Notes: generated by a model from the sequence alone, not told the origin. DNA of 64,000 nucleotides from Odobenus rosmarus divergens (GCF_000321225.1 NW_004450477.1:2024096-2088095); one strand, 5' to 3'. Shown: positions 1-9,905, counted from the stretch's first letter. A program made the numbers and translations.

Positions 1-188
1 GGACAGAAAATGATGAGGTAGACTAGTGGTCTTTAGACTGACTGGGGTCCCTCGGTGGGGGGAGCCAAGTTGGAGCCCTTGTGGATGGACGCTGCTTGCT
101 CTGGCATCACTGAGGGTGGCTGTGCTTTCATCTGTTTTATATACTGGGACTCCCGGCAGAATTTCATTTCAGAAAAGGGCCATACTTT

Positions 189-596
189 CTTTTTTTTTTT
201 TTTTTTAGGATTTTATTTACTTATTGGGCACCTGGGTGGCTCAGTCGGTTAAGCAACTGCCTTTGGCTCAGGTCATGATCCCAGAGTCCTGGGATCGAGC
301 CCCGCATCAGGCTCCAGGCTCAGCGGGGAGCCTGCTTCTCCCTCTGACCCTCTCCCCTCTCATGCTATTTCTCTCTCTCTCTCAAATAAATAAATTTTAA
401 AAAATTAAAAAAAGATTTTATTTATTTGAGAGAGAAAGAGCACAAGCACACACAGAGAGAGGGGCAGAGGAAGTGGGAGAAGCAGACTCCCCACTGAGCA
501 GGGAGCCCGATGCGGGGCTCGATCCCAGGACACAGGGAGCGGGACCTGAGCCGAAGGCAGACATTTAACTGACTGAGCCACCCAAGCCGCCCCAAG
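189..596 (-). mobile_element. CAN-SINE (minus) interrupted by a second SINE
   Basis: The poly(T)/TTTATTTA tail begins at 189 and resumes at about 413, ending with a degraded head (GCCACCCAAGC) at 594. Flanks AAGGGCCATACTTTCTT and AAGGGTCATGCTTCTTC form the target-site duplication. Confidence 0.85.
226..412 (+). mobile_element. CAN-SINE (plus) nested in the minus SINE
   Basis: Head GGGCACCTGGGTGGCTCAG at 226, CT-rich body, tail AAATAAATAAA. It is inserted into the tail of the enclosing minus SINE; the AGGATTTTATTTACTTATT / AAGATTTTATTTATTTGAG flanks are the duplicated target. Confidence 0.88.
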
Positions 597-865
597 GGTC
601 ATGCTTCTTCAAAAAAGGTTTGAAAATCCCCATGGAGATGATGTTAAGGATTTAAAAATCTGAAAGATATCATAAGACTCTCTGGGAAAGAAACAAGAAC
701 AAAACACAGAATTATTATTAGCACAACATCTAATGGTGGAAGTCCCCACGGTGAAGAGGATGCAGGAGGGGAGATTTGAGACCGTTTGCCGAAAGCAGCC
801 GAGACGTGTATGGTGGGCTGAGAGGCCACCTTTGCCCCCACCATGAACTGAATCCCGCCCCTCAC

Positions 866-1007
866 CTTTTTGCCTTGAGCGAAACTCCGGGGACACCCAT
901 GGCAGCGGCTGCTTTCCGGGCTTGATCTGGCTACGTGGGGGCTCCTGAGTAATTTCCCCGGCTGTCAGCTTCTCTGCAGGCATGTCCTTATTTTGTCCAA
1001 AACAGAC
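866..1007 (-). CDS. ZNF396: ZNF396 coding exon 3 (linker between SCAN and zinc fingers)
   Basis: Seen: on the minus strand a pyrimidine-rich tract ending CTGCTTCCAG precedes 1007 and a GTGAGG donor follows 866. The 142-bp exon enters in phase 0 and leaves in phase 1. It joins in frame to the SCAN exon and encodes 47 codons, including the stretches FGQNKDMPAEKL and EITQEPPRSQ. Known: from memory the human ZNF396 linker has a very similar FG..KDM.AEKL...EIT.E.P.SQ pattern, which separates it from its neighbours ZNF24, ZNF397 and ZSCAN30. The linker has no catalytic role; it spaces the SCAN dimerisation domain from the DNA-binding fingers. The fingers must be encoded to the left of position 1. 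Uncertain: whether the whole gene is intact. Confidence 0.82.
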
Positions 1008-1497
1008 CTGGAAGCAGTTAGGTATAACTGAGGCTGAAGAAGGGAATCTGGTTGGGACTTTGGGATAAAATAATAAGAAGGGGCGCCTGGGTGGCTCTGG
1101 CTTAAGCGTCTGCCTTCGGCTCAGGTCATGAGCCCGGGGTCCTGGGAACGAGCCCCGCGTCGGGCTCCCTGCTCTGCGGAGAGTCTGCTTCTCCCTCTCC
1201 CTTGGTCACTCCCCCTGCTTGGGCTCTCTCTCTCTCAAATAAATAAATAAAATCTTAAAAAAATATAAAATAAAAAAAATAATAGAGAAGAAACTACACA
1301 GAAAAATATCCTGGGATTCAGGAAAAGGGAGGAAGAAAGCAGAGCCACACTCTGTTTTCTGGCACAGGCGGGAGGACATTCACCACCCTACGTGTTTAGT
1401 GTGCTGAGTAGGAGTACAGTTTGAGAGCTCTACCCCCAGTGATGCCCCAGAGCTCCAAACTCAACTGGTCACTCACCCCCACCAGATGCCTTTTTAC
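1008..1497 (-). other. ZNF396 intron 2 with an inserted SINE
   Basis: GT (1497-1496) to AG (1009-1008) on the minus strand, 490 bp. About 200 bp of it is the plus SINE listed separately; no other feature is seen. Confidence 0.8.
1081..1278 (+). mobile_element. CAN-SINE (plus)
   Basis: Head GGGCGCCTGGGTGGCTC, CT-rich body, AATAAATAAATAAAATCTT tail. Flanks AATAATAAGAAG and AATAATAGAGAAG look like the target duplication. Confidence 0.88.
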
Positions 1498-1919
1498 CTG
1501 CTCAGCTGGCTCATCAAGTTCTTTCTCCAGCTCCTCCAACAGGGTCACAGCCTCCTCGCCGCTTTTTGGACTATGTTGCTGAACCCAAATCTGCAGCTCC
1601 TCAGGCAGGATGCTCAGAAACTGCTCCAGCACCAGCAGCTCCAGGATCTGCTCCTTGGAGTTCACCTCCGGCCTCAGCCACTGATGGCAAAGCTCCCGGA
1701 GCCGGCTCAGGGCCTCCCGGGGCCCTGCGGAATCAGAGCAGCCAAACCGCCTGAAACGCTGGCGGAAGGTCTCTGGGCTGCAGGAGGTGCTCCAGGGGAG
1801 GCTGGAGTCCAGATCACAGGCCTGCTCTTCCTCTTCCATCTTCACTATCAGAATGCTGTCAGACTCCTCTGCAGTTTGTGGTAGAAGTGATGACTTGCTC
1901 AGCTTTGCAGACATTTGGA
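1498..1919 (-). CDS. ZNF396: ZNF396 exon 2: start codon and SCAN domain
   Basis: Seen: the exon starts after a CTCTCTGTTCCCAG acceptor (exon base 1919), has its ATG at 1914-1912 five bases in, and runs 139 codons to a CAG|GTAAAA donor at 1498/1497. Residues about 46-134 form a SCAN domain: [12 protein letters not shown], then [37 protein letters not shown] and EELQIWVQ, with a leucine-rich helical pattern. Residues 24-27 (VKME) fit the SUMO acceptor consensus. Known: SCAN domains form homo- and heterodimers between zinc-finger proteins in the nucleus. The N-terminus MSAKL.KSS and the acidic run before the SCAN match my memory of human ZNF396 (roughly 330 residues). No KRAB box is seen. Reading past the donor gives an open but non-homologous tail, so splicing is the better model. 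No frameshift or stop is present. Confidence 0.88.
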
Positions 1920-2013
1920 CTGGGAACAGAGAGGTAGGCTTTAATCTTCAAGAAGGTGAAGTTTTCCTCAAGGACACTCCTTAAATATGATTAAAGAAAC
2001 AAGTGGGGGGGGG

Positions 2014-2196
2014 GGCGCCTGGGTGGCTCAGTCCTTAAGCATCTGCCTTCGGCTCAGGTCATGATCCCAGGGTCCTGGGATCGAGCCCCGCAGCTTCCTG
2101 CTCAGTGGGAAGCCTGCTTCTCCCTCTCCCACTCCCCCTGCTTGTGTTCCCTCTCTCACTGTCTCTGTCAAATAAATAAATAAAATCTTAAAAGAA
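2014..2196 (+). mobile_element. CAN-SINE (plus)
   Basis: GGGGCGCCTGGGTGGCTCAG head, AAATAAATAAATAAAATCTT tail, preceded by a G run (2008-2015). Confidence 0.88.
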
Positions 2197-2316
2197 AAGA
2201 AAAACAAACAACTGGGAACATGACACGGACAAATGTTTCTTAGAACAATACATCTAAGATTAGAAACAGACTATACGGAAAGTACTGCCCTTAATCTTAG
2301 TATAAACCACGCTTTC

Positions 2317-2524
2317 GGGGCGCCTGGGTGGCTCAGTCGTTGTGTGTCTGCCTTCGGCTCAGGTCATGATCCCAGGGTCCTGGGATCGAGCCCCACATCA
2401 GGCTCCCCGCTCCACGGGAAGCCTACTTCTCCCTCTCCTGCTCCCCCTGCTTGTGTTCCCTCTCTCACTGTATCTATCTCTGTCAAATGAATACATAAAA
2501 CCTTTAAAACAAAACAAAAAATAA
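2317..2524 (+). mobile_element. CAN-SINE (plus) with perfect TSD
   Basis: Flanked by identical 15-bp copies of ATAAACCACGCTTTC (2302-2316 and 2525-2539). The intact duplication suggests a fairly recent insertion. Confidence 0.92.
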
Positions 2525-2939
2525 ATAAACCACGCTTTCAAAGAATACTTCCTTAAGAGAATCTAAGAGCTAAGATGCATTAATTCATATGCATGAGTAA
2601 TTCCCAATTTATTCTGCAAATCATGCACACAAGGCTAAGTATCACAATAAGGGATCAGCCAGGATTGTGCAGGAACTCCTGGAGAGCAGAAATAAGGGAA
2701 GCTCGAGAAAAATTATGACTCCGGGGCAGGCTCAAAGAGCCAATTAATTTTTTTTCTAGCCTGCTGCAAAGAGTGCTAAGAAACAGTCTCCTGAGAGAAG
2801 TAGTTTCGTGTGGATTTTTTCAACGTTTACTATTAAACAGTATTAAATACAACATTACGTTTAATACTATCAAGTAGTATTAAAACAATACTATTTTGAC
2901 AGTAAAGGAACCATTCAAAAGAAAAAGTAACTGCATATT

Positions 2940-3090
2940 CCTCCATCTTAATGTGCTTCCATTTATTCATATTCACTTCCACTTCCGATCCATAACATCT
3001 TTATTATTTACCTTTATCATAGAATATTTAGGTTGTTCCTAATTTTTACTATCATAAATAATGCTAGGAGGCACATTTTCAGGAATATAT
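2940..3090 (-). mobile_element. Old L1 3'-region fragment (antisense)
   Basis: The phrase AATATTTAGGTTGTTCCTAA...ATCATAAATAATGC is the usual antisense L1 3'-end pattern, heavily decayed. Confidence 0.45.
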
Positions 3091-3554
3091 TCTTTTTCCC
3101 CAAGTTATTCAAGGATATCCCAAGGACTTGGCTTAATTGGGCTCAAAGGAGAGTGGCAAATGGATTGCTATGTATTATCAAATGAATTACAGAAAAGATT
3201 GTTTATCAATCCACAATGTCAACAGCAACAGAGTGATGTATGAGGGCAGCAATTTCCCCAAGTGTCATTAGTTTGTTAGCAGAAAGAGGGTAGAAAGACA
3301 CTTTTAGCACCATTTTAGTATATGCATCACTGGTAACGGCTATTCAAAAAATCTTAAATGTGCCCCTGTTTTTCCTCTTTAGGCAATCTACCATTTCCCC
3401 CCCCCCACTTCATCAAGCGCTGTTTTAGGCACCAAAGATAAAGCAGTGACCTGAACAAAGCCTGTAGCTCCTTAAAGCTTATATTAAGAGAGACAACAAT
3501 GTTACCAAATAAATGATACAAAAGTGATTGCAGTGTAGCAAGTGATAACATGAC

Positions 3555-3735
3555 ACACAGATAACTTACTACGCACTGTTCTCAGCACCTTAAATATAAA
3601 CTTATTTAAATCCTCTCAAAAGCCCTGTATGGTTATTTTCATGCCTGCGTTGTAGATGAGGAACCTAACAAGGCAAGCTCAGGTAGCGTGACCACGGGCA
3701 AAAGGGCAGGGCTGGGGTCTGAATCCAGGCCATCC
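3555..3735 (+). mobile_element. MIR SINE fragment (plus)
   Basis: Ordered MIR landmarks: CACTGTTCTCAGCACCTTAAAT, AAATCCTCTCAAAAGCCCTGTATGG, TTGTAGATGAGGAACC, and GGGTCTGAATCCAGGC. Ancient element at the left shore of the CpG island. Confidence 0.75.
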
Positions 3736-4442
3736 ACTTACCCACGGTGCTGCTTGGTCAGGAGGCCGGAGGCCGGGGTCCCAGGGCAGAGAAGGAGCAG
3801 CAGACCGGATGGTATTGGGTCGGGACAGACTCTAGGGTCGAGACCTGAGCGGCGGGAAGGATTGAGGCCATGAGTTTGGAAACCGTTTGGGGGCGTTACA
3901 TTGAGGGACCCTAAACTAAGCCTCTGGAAGTCACGGAGAGGGAGGGACGGTCGGGGCGCACTCTGCCTCTTCAGCACCAGCCGCCGACACGTGCCGCCTG
4001 CACCACAGCTCTCGGCGCTACACGGGAGACGAGGGGACCGAACCCCCAACACCGCACGCGGGTCGGTAACGAACCGGCTCCCTGGAGCGGAGGCTTAGCT
4101 GAGAGCCCCGAATCCGGGTCCTTCCACAGAGGACCGACTCTCACTCCAAAATCCCTCCTCCAGCGGGCCGGCTAGCGGAGGGCTGGCGCCCGAGGTCCCT
4201 CGGACGCGTCGCCCCCCCTGCCGCGCCCCGCGAGCGCCCCTCCCGCGCGGGTCCCGGCTCCGCGAGACTGCGGGCGGCGCGCGGGCGCTGGGGACGCTGC
4301 GCCGAGCGCAAGTGAGCGCGCGCCGGCTGGGAGCCGAGCTGGTTTGGCCGCGGCGGCAGGCGCTGCGGGGCTGCGCGGGGAGAACGAAGGGAGGGGCGTG
4401 CGGACGCGCGGTGAGGGGCAACCAGGTAGGACCCGCGGGAAG

Positions 4443-4456
4443 CGCCAGGGGGCGAT
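4443..4456 (+). promoter_or_regulatory. CTCF-like motif in the CpG island
   Basis: CGCCAGGGGGCGAT matches the CTCF core CCAGGGGGCG. Sequence match only. Confidence 0.35.
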
Positions 4457-4612
4457 AGGAGTCGGGGCAGGTATAAAGAGGGCGTGCGCGGAGGGAGGAG
4501 CCGGGAGGGCTGGTTGGCGGCGGTGCTGGGGTGCGCGGCCGCCTCCTTCCACCCCCGGGTGAGGACGCTTCTCCCCGCGGCCTAGGGGCTCAGAAGAGGC
4601 CTCGATTCTCAC

Positions 4613-4690
4613 CTCCCGACCGAGAAGAGCGACCCCGCGTTATCCGGAAGACGCCGGGGAAGCGCCGGATTGGAAGCTGCTTCCGGTCCC
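4613..4690 (-). other. ZNF396: Putative non-coding exon 1 of ZNF396 (donor at 4613/4612)
   Basis: Inference. On the minus strand GGGAG|GTGAGAATC is a strong 5' splice site inside the CpG island, about 2.7 kb upstream of the SCAN-exon acceptor. That acceptor lies only 5 bases before the ATG, so a separate 5'UTR exon is needed. The transcription start is not visible; the right edge given here assumes initiation next to the ETS and CCAAT motifs at 4644-4686. RNA data would settle this. Confidence 0.45.
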
Positions 4691-4728
4691 CGTGGCCGGG
4701 TTGGGGGCCGGCCCGGGATGGAGCGGCG

Positions 4729-4742
4729 GTTGCCATGGAGAC
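4729..4742. promoter_or_regulatory. RFX-type X-box
   Basis: GTTGCCATGGAGAC differs from the palindromic RFX consensus GTTGCCATGGCAAC at two bases in the right half-site. It sits about 50 bp upstream of the proposed ZNF396 start region. Confidence 0.5.
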
Positions 4743-4744
4743 GA

Positions 4745-4770
4745 GCCGCCGCCGCCGCCGCCGCCGCCGC
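4745..4770 (+). repeat. (GCC)8 trinucleotide repeat
   Basis: Eight uninterrupted GCC units plus GC; reads as GGC on the gene's strand, just upstream of the proposed ZNF396 start. Confidence 0.95.
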
Positions 4771-4874
4771 GGGCTTTCAGTATGACGCAGCCCCCGAGTT
4801 AGGGGAAGGGGATAACCCCGACGGGTGGGAATCCGGCTGCTCGGCGTCCCTTGTTCACATAAACCGGCGTTGTT

Positions 4875-5045
4875 ATTTCTCCAAGTGCTTCTACTTAGGT
4901 TATTCCATTTACTTTCTCAATAACCCGGTAAGGTTATTCCCAGTTTACAAGAAATAAGCCCCAAACTTTCGTGACTTGCCCACGATCACAGAGAGGGAAG
5001 ACTCCTGCACTTTCTATCTTTAAGTACAACTTGCCTCTAATATCC
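4875..5045 (+). mobile_element. MIR SINE fragment (plus)
   Basis: CAATAACCCGGTAAGGTTATTCCCAGTTTACAAGAAATAAG...GACTTGCCCACGATCACAGAG follows the MIR core in order. Confidence 0.6.
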
Positions 5046-5508
5046 GCGCCACTGGGGTTTCTGCTCTAAATAGTGCTGTTTTAAGGAACAGGTTTGACCC
5101 CCTCACCCCTGCCCCACGCTTTCACAGGAGAACCTAATGGCCCTTAAAAAGGTGAAAACCCACCTGTACACGTATTATGGCATATATATTTTTTTTCCCT
5201 CAGATAATCTTAAGTAAATTTAAAAATAAATTTGGAGTTAAATGAGCTACAAGGCCACGACCCCACATATTGGCTTCCACTTCCATCCACTTTCCATAGG
5301 GACTCTTGGAAAATGTACTTGTGGAGGGAAGTAGGGAATTAGGAAGGGAACGGAGGATGCTTAAAAACCACTTGCTAATTAATAAACAACAATAACAGGA
5401 AAAAAACCCTGGGCATGACCTCTCCCCGCAAAAAGTATGCCAATACTGGAGTCTGAAATAAAGGGAGAAGAGGCTGCTTTAGTCTGTCCATACCAGACCT
5501 AGAGGTTT
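5046..5508. other. Unassigned non-coding stretch
   Basis: No repeat family or gene recognised; AT-rich, with A and T runs. Confidence 0.5.
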
Positions 5509-5676
5509 GTTTGTTTGTTTTTAAGATTTTATTTATTTATTAGAGAGAGAGAGAGGGAACACAAGTAGGGGGAGTAGGAGAGGGAGAAGCAGGCTTCCTG
5601 CGGAGCAGGGAGCCCGATGACCGGCTGGATCCCAGCCAAAGACAGATGCTTAACGACTGAGCCACCCAGGTGCCCC
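5509..5676 (-). mobile_element. CAN-SINE (minus)
   Basis: Tail-first orientation, ends GCCACCCAGGTGCCCC. Flanks CAGACCTAGAGGTTTG / CAGACCTAGAGGGTTAG. Confidence 0.88.
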
Positions 5677-5707
5677 CAGACCTAGAGGGTTAGGGGAGAA
5701 ACTTGTA

Positions 5708-5906
5708 TTTTTTTTTTTAAGATTTTATTTATTTATTTGACAGAGAGAGACACAGCGAGAGAGGGAACACAAGCAGGAGGAGTGGGAGAGGGAGAAGCAG
5801 GCTTCCCACTGAGCAGGGAGCCTGATGCGGGGCTCGATCCCAGGACCCTGGGATCATGACCTGAGCTGAAGGCAGACACTTAACACCTGAGCCACCCAGG
5901 CGCCCC
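5708..5906 (-). mobile_element. CAN-SINE (minus)
   Basis: Complete element ending GCCACCCAGGCGCCCC. Flanks GAGAAACTTGTATTTT / GAGAAACTTGTATCTT. Confidence 0.9.
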
Positions 5907-6490
5907 GAGAAACTTGTATCTTAATTAAGCTACCAGGACATTAAATTTGAAGAAATTCTTGCATCAATAGGGGACTTTCACAGGATAAGATTTTTTGTTG
6001 AGGCAGCTGCTAACACAAATAGCAAGATAGCCCAAAAGTGCAGATGAGAATGTGTTTACTCTGATGGTAGGTAGTTTAGTTTAGTCAAGGCAATGAGGCA
6101 TCTGAAACAAGAGCAGTCAATGCCTGACAATGGTGTGAAGTCATAGAAGGTAGTTTAAGGAGGAAAATGGACAATAGTTGAAAGCTGCAAAGAGAGTAAG
6201 GAACTGTGAAAAGCCATAGGATTTGGCAAGAGGTCAGGAGTGAATTGATGGGTTTGGATCCCACTAGATATGCAGATCATTCCCAAAGCTGAAGTTTAAA
6301 AAACACGTAAAAGACTACTTATGAAAGTTTCACAGTATGTTTGATAAAGCACAGGTTTTGTTTGCCTTTTATTTTTTAAATTTTGGGAGCAGAGTGAAAA
6401 ATTAGCTGGAACAAGGTCCCAGTAGAGAGCACATCTACTATATACCAGATGCATGGTACACACTGAGAATTCAAATGTAATATACAGATT
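5907..6490. other. Unassigned intergenic stretch
   Basis: No gene or clear repeat; moderate AT content. Confidence 0.5.
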
Positions 6491-6494
6491 CTTG

Positions 6495-6692
6495 CTTTTT
6501 TTTTAAAGATTTTTTAATTTATTCATATGAGACAGAGAGATACAGAGCCTGAGCAACGGGAGATGCAGAGGGAGAGGAAGAAGCAGGCTCTCCGCCGAGC
6601 AAGGAGTCCGATGTGGGACTCGATCCCAGGACCCTGGGATCATGACCTGAGCTGAAGGCAGAGTCTTAACCATCTGAGCCACCCAGGCGCCC
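6495..6692 (-). mobile_element. CAN-SINE (minus)
   Basis: Ends GCCACCCAGGCGCCC. Flanks GATTCTTGCTTTTTT / GATTCTTGCTCTTTA. Confidence 0.88.
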
Positions 6693-6699
6693 TGAGATT

Positions 6700-7600
6700 C
6701 TTGCTCTTTAGGAACTGATAGACTAATTAAGAAGAAGGGTATATAAACTGACGGTTGTAAACAACGTGGCAGATGTTCTGATGGAGCTATCTACAGGATG
6801 CTGTAAAAGCACAAAGAAAGAAGGTGCTGGGGCAGGGGGGAGAGGTGGAGAGAGTGAGATCGGGATTGATGGGGGAAAGCTGAGTGCCATGTAGTCCAAA
6901 CTGAGCAGCCAGTGCAGAAATTTTATATTTGCTGAGATCGAAGGATGGCAAGCTGTGAGAGGCTCAGGGTGAGGGTGAAGAAAGAAGTAGCTTTAAAAGA
7001 TGTGGCAGGCCAGATAAAAGGCTATGCACTAAAATTTGAAGTAGGATCTTGAGTAAGTGGCACAAGCCTATCTGCAGTTCAGATAGAACTCTGGGATAGC
7101 AATGTGAAGGCTGGATTTGGGAGGAGACAAAACTCAAGGCAGGGTGACCAGCTCTGAAACTATTGTGACGATCTGCACTGCAGCTGTTGGAGATCTGAAC
7201 TAGTACAGAGGGAGTGAGGATGGAGGCAGGTCAGGAAACATTAGGATACCAATGCTTGCTTGGTGGGCCGACTGACAGATGATTGGATAGTGTATCATTT
7301 AGGTAAATTTTTTAAAAGACGGTGTGAGCAGGTTTGACCGTGGGTTATGTGGACATTGGAGGAGAATTTTCAGTAGATTGAATCTGAGGCTGAATAATAG
7401 GTGATAATCAATACCCTCTACATAATTGGATATTTTATGAGATTATGTAAAAATAAATATTAAACATGCCATATACCTGAATGCTTCCCTTATATTAGCA
7501 TATTAAACTCCCTATGAATTTCATAAACCACTTATTAGTGCAGTGAAGAGGGCAGTCACTCTATAATATTATATTCACTCTTCTACTTTTCTTCTTCATC
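6700..7600. other. Intergenic stretch, possible ancient repeat
   Basis: 6840-7250 has the feel of an old interspersed repeat (GGGTGACCAGCTCTG, TTGGAGATCTGAACTAG) but I cannot name the family. The rest is unassigned. Confidence 0.35.
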
Positions 7601-7611
7601 ACTGTATTTCT

Positions 7612-7728
7612 TTCTTTTTTTTTTAAGATTTTATTTTTAAGTAATCTCTACACCCAACATGGGGCTCAAACTCACAACCCCAAGATCAAGGGTTGCATGC
7701 TCCATGGACTGAGCCAACCAGGCACCCC
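7612..7728 (-). mobile_element. Older CAN-SINE subtype (minus)
   Basis: Short type with AAGTAATCTCTACACCCAAC in place of the GA-rich body. Flanked by ATCACTGTATTTCTTT on both sides. Confidence 0.88.
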
Positions 7729-7729
7729 A

Positions 7730-8220
7730 ATCACTGTATTTCTTTACCCCAACATATTTAGTCTCCATCTGGTTAGAAACTTTTGCAGGTGTGGATCTGT
7801 ATCCATCTGTACACACACTCATTTTTTCCTTGCCTAAAGATGCATGAAGAGGTATGTTAGAGACAAGCTGCCATGTTTCTACAAGGATACTGAGTTAGAG
7901 AGTTAGGTTTAGAAATAAAAGGCAATTTGGAACTATGGTTTCCAAGAGGGTGGTGGAGAGTGTGTGTAGGAAGTCCAAGTGTGCGTACATACTGAATAGC
8001 TGTGAGAGTTTGGTTGAGTGAGCCATGTGTCCCTTTGTGGAAGACAAGAATGAAGTATCAGGTTAGGAAAACAACTAAGGAAGCATCCTAGACTGAGTTT
8101 ATCTTCCCATACTTACACCCTCAACTGTCATTCTTCTCAGATTCCTTCTTTGATAGTGAAACTCCTGTTGGCTCCATATTCTAGGCAGAAGTCTTAGAAG
8201 TCATCTTGGATATTTCCCTC
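7730..8220. other. Unassigned intergenic stretch
   Basis: No gene or named repeat recognised. Confidence 0.5.
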
Positions 8221-8224
8221 ATCC

Positions 8225-8420
8225 TTGTTCACTGTTTCCAGAAGTGAGCAGACAGACCTGGGTTCACTCCTCAACTCTGCCACAAGCTAGCTGTGGGTAA
8301 GTTCCTAAAATTTGCTAATCCTTGTCTCATTATAAAATAGGGATCACAATAGTCATCTCATTGGAAGAAGATTAAATGAACTAATGTAGGTAGGTAAAGC
8401 TCCCCAGGCAATTCCAGTGG
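8225..8420 (-). mobile_element. MIR-like fragment (minus)
   Basis: GACCTGGGTTCACTCC...AGCTGTGGGTAAGTTCC...TCTCATTATAAAATAGGGAT...AGATTAAATGA follows antisense MIR order. Confidence 0.6.
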
Positions 8421-8426
8421 GCAGCT

Positions 8427-8890
8427 ATATTAGTTTCTTAGGGCTGCTATAAGAACCACAAAATTGGTGCCTTAAAACAACAGTTCTGGAGGCCCAAAGT
8501 CTGAAATCAATTGCACTGGCCAAAGTCAGGATGTCAGCTGAGCCGCACTCCCTCTGGAGGCTCTAGGGAAGAATCCAGTCCTTTCCTCTTACAGCTTCTG
8601 GTGGCTGCCAGCAGTCTGTGGCTTATGGCTGCCTCACTCCAGTCTTTAAGGCCAGCATCCTCAAGTTTTTCCTTTTCTCCCTCTGGTAAGACTACATGTA
8701 ATTGCTTTTAAGGCCTACCCAAAAAATCAAGGATAATCCCCGTGCCCCCCACCCCCTTCTCAGGATCCCTATTTTATTCACTCCTGCAGAAACCCTTTCT
8801 CCAAATAAGGTAACATTTACAGGTTCCAGGAATAAGGACCTCCTGTCTTTGGGGCCATTTTTTGGTGTCCCACAGCAGCTGAGGTTGAGA
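8427..8890 (-). mobile_element. MLT1-type MaLR LTR (minus)
   Basis: Reverse-complement MLT1 order: TATTAGTTTCTTAGGGCTGC, AACAACAGTTCTGGAGG, a CTTTCCTCTTACAGCTTCTGG segment, CCAAATAAGGTAACATT, and a closing GGACACC-like end. Solo LTR; the frames in it are noise. Confidence 0.8.
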
Positions 8891-8964
8891 ACCTCCATAT
8901 TAACTAAAGAACTGCCTCAAAAGGAAAGCTTGTTTGGGAAAACAAGCATTTGATAGGCATTTAG

Positions 8965-9110
8965 GTTTTTTGGTTTATTTGTTTTTTATTGAAGTATAGT
9001 TAACATACAGTGTTACGTTAGTGATTTAACAATTGTGTACATTACTCAGTGCTCATCACGATAAGTGTCATCTTGATCCCCTTTATTTCACCCCTCCTGC
9101 CACCCTGAGA
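8965..9110 (-). mobile_element. L1 3'-end fragment (antisense)
   Basis: TTTTTATTGAAGTATAGTTAACATACAGTG and CTCATCACGATAAGTG are the carnivore L1 3'UTR read backwards. Confidence 0.75.
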
Positions 9111-9129
9111 AGAGTTTTAACCCATGGTC

Positions 9130-9335
9130 CGTGGGCTCTGTATCTGTGTGCCTGATGTGGTAACCACTAAATACATGTGGCTACTTAAGTGTAAACTTAT
9201 TAAAATTAAATAAAATTAGGAATTCAATTCCTCAGTCACTTTTGCCAATTTCAAGTCCTCAGTAGCCTCATATGGCCAACGGCTATCATACTGACGCACA
9301 AGCATCACGGTACAGAGCTCTAATGGACACCACTG
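9130..9335 (-). mobile_element. hAT-type non-autonomous DNA transposon relic
   Basis: ATGTGGCTACTTAAGTG, TTAAAATTAAATAAAATTAGG, TTCAAGTCCTCAGTAGCC and ATGGCCAACGGCTATCATA match, in reverse order, the element at 30185-30612. Family assigned by pattern only. Confidence 0.55.
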
Positions 9336-9339
9336 AACT

Positions 9340-9745
9340 GTGTGTTTCTAGGTGCGTATGTGTACTTCTCTGGGGACAGGGTCTAAGAGAAGACGCAAGT
9401 TATCAACCTTGACAAAGACTAGCCTGTTGATGTGATTTATTTGCTCCATAATTTTGAAATTGAATTGGTTTCCAAAATGTAAATTTTGATTCAATACATT
9501 AAAGAAAATCCACACTACTCACTTCTTTTGGAAAACTGAAAAATCTAAGAATACTGATCCTGCATTCCCTCTGGACAAATGTCCCTTGTAGCGAAGTAGC
9601 TGCTACCTGCGGACACTTACAGCCTGCTTTCCCCAGTTGCTAAAAGTCCCCACCTGCCCCTTTCCAGTTCTATCACCTGCCTGGCTTCTAGTCTGAGATT
9701 TCTGGTCTTCATCTTCTGTCTGATTCTCAAAGATGTCCACGACCC
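9340..9745. other. Unassigned intergenic stretch
   Basis: No gene or named repeat recognised. Confidence 0.5.
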
Positions 9746-9749
9746 ATAT

Positions 9750-9905
9750 CACCGCTTCTCCAAGTTGAATGTGCATAGGAATCACTTGAGGATCTTGTTA
9801 AAATGCAAATTCTGATTCAGTAAGGTTGAGGTGGGGCCCAAGTTTCTACATTTCTGACACATTCCTAGGTAATAATAATACTTTGAGTAGCAAGGCTCTG
9901 ACTGA
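9750..9905 (+). mobile_element. MER5A-type hAT-Charlie element
   Basis: CACTTGAGGATCTTGTTAAAATGC, TTCTGATTCAGTAAGG, GTGGGGCCCAAG and ACTTTGAGTAGCAAGG occur in MER5A order. Confidence 0.78.

Larger units (their letters stand above)
1..865 (-). other. ZNF396 intron 3 (partial)
   Basis: Sequence 3' of the GTGAGG donor on the minus strand, running off the left edge. It holds a minus SINE interrupted by a plus SINE (about 189-596). The rest (1-188, 597-865) shows no coding signal that I trust. Confidence 0.7.
1920..4612 (-). other. ZNF396 intron 1 (inferred)
   Basis: Interval between the SCAN-exon acceptor and the proposed exon 1 donor. It contains two SINEs, an old L1 scrap (about 2940-3090), a MIR and part of the CpG island. 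Stretches 2540-2940 and 3100-3550 are AT-rich with nothing recognisable. Confidence 0.45.
3830..4830. promoter_or_regulatory. CpG island, likely ZNF396 promoter
   Basis: Seen: very high GC and CpG density, in sharp contrast to both flanks. Minus-strand promoter motifs cluster at 4640-4745: ETS cores (CCGGAAG 4644-4650; CTTCCGG 4680-4686), an inverted CCAAT (ATTGG 4669-4673), an RFX-like palindrome (4729-4742) and a GCC repeat. Known: TATA-less ETS/CCAAT promoters are common for SCAN zinc-finger genes. Inference: it drives ZNF396 leftwards and could also fire rightwards. The many long frames inside the island are a by-product of GC content. Confidence 0.8.

Noticed and set aside
1486..1884. 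132-codon plus-strand frame opposite the SCAN exon
   Set aside because: It is the complement of a real coding exon and has no known domain.
4468..4480. GGTATAAAGAGG as a plus-strand TATA box
   Set aside because: Isolated in a CpG island with no supporting start or gene downstream; kept only as background to the divergent-transcript idea.
4095..4785. Long open frames on both strands in the CpG island (up to 146 codons)
   Set aside because: Arg/Pro/Ala-rich translations on both strands reflect GC content and lack of stop codons; no domain, and several cross the proposed exon 1 boundary.
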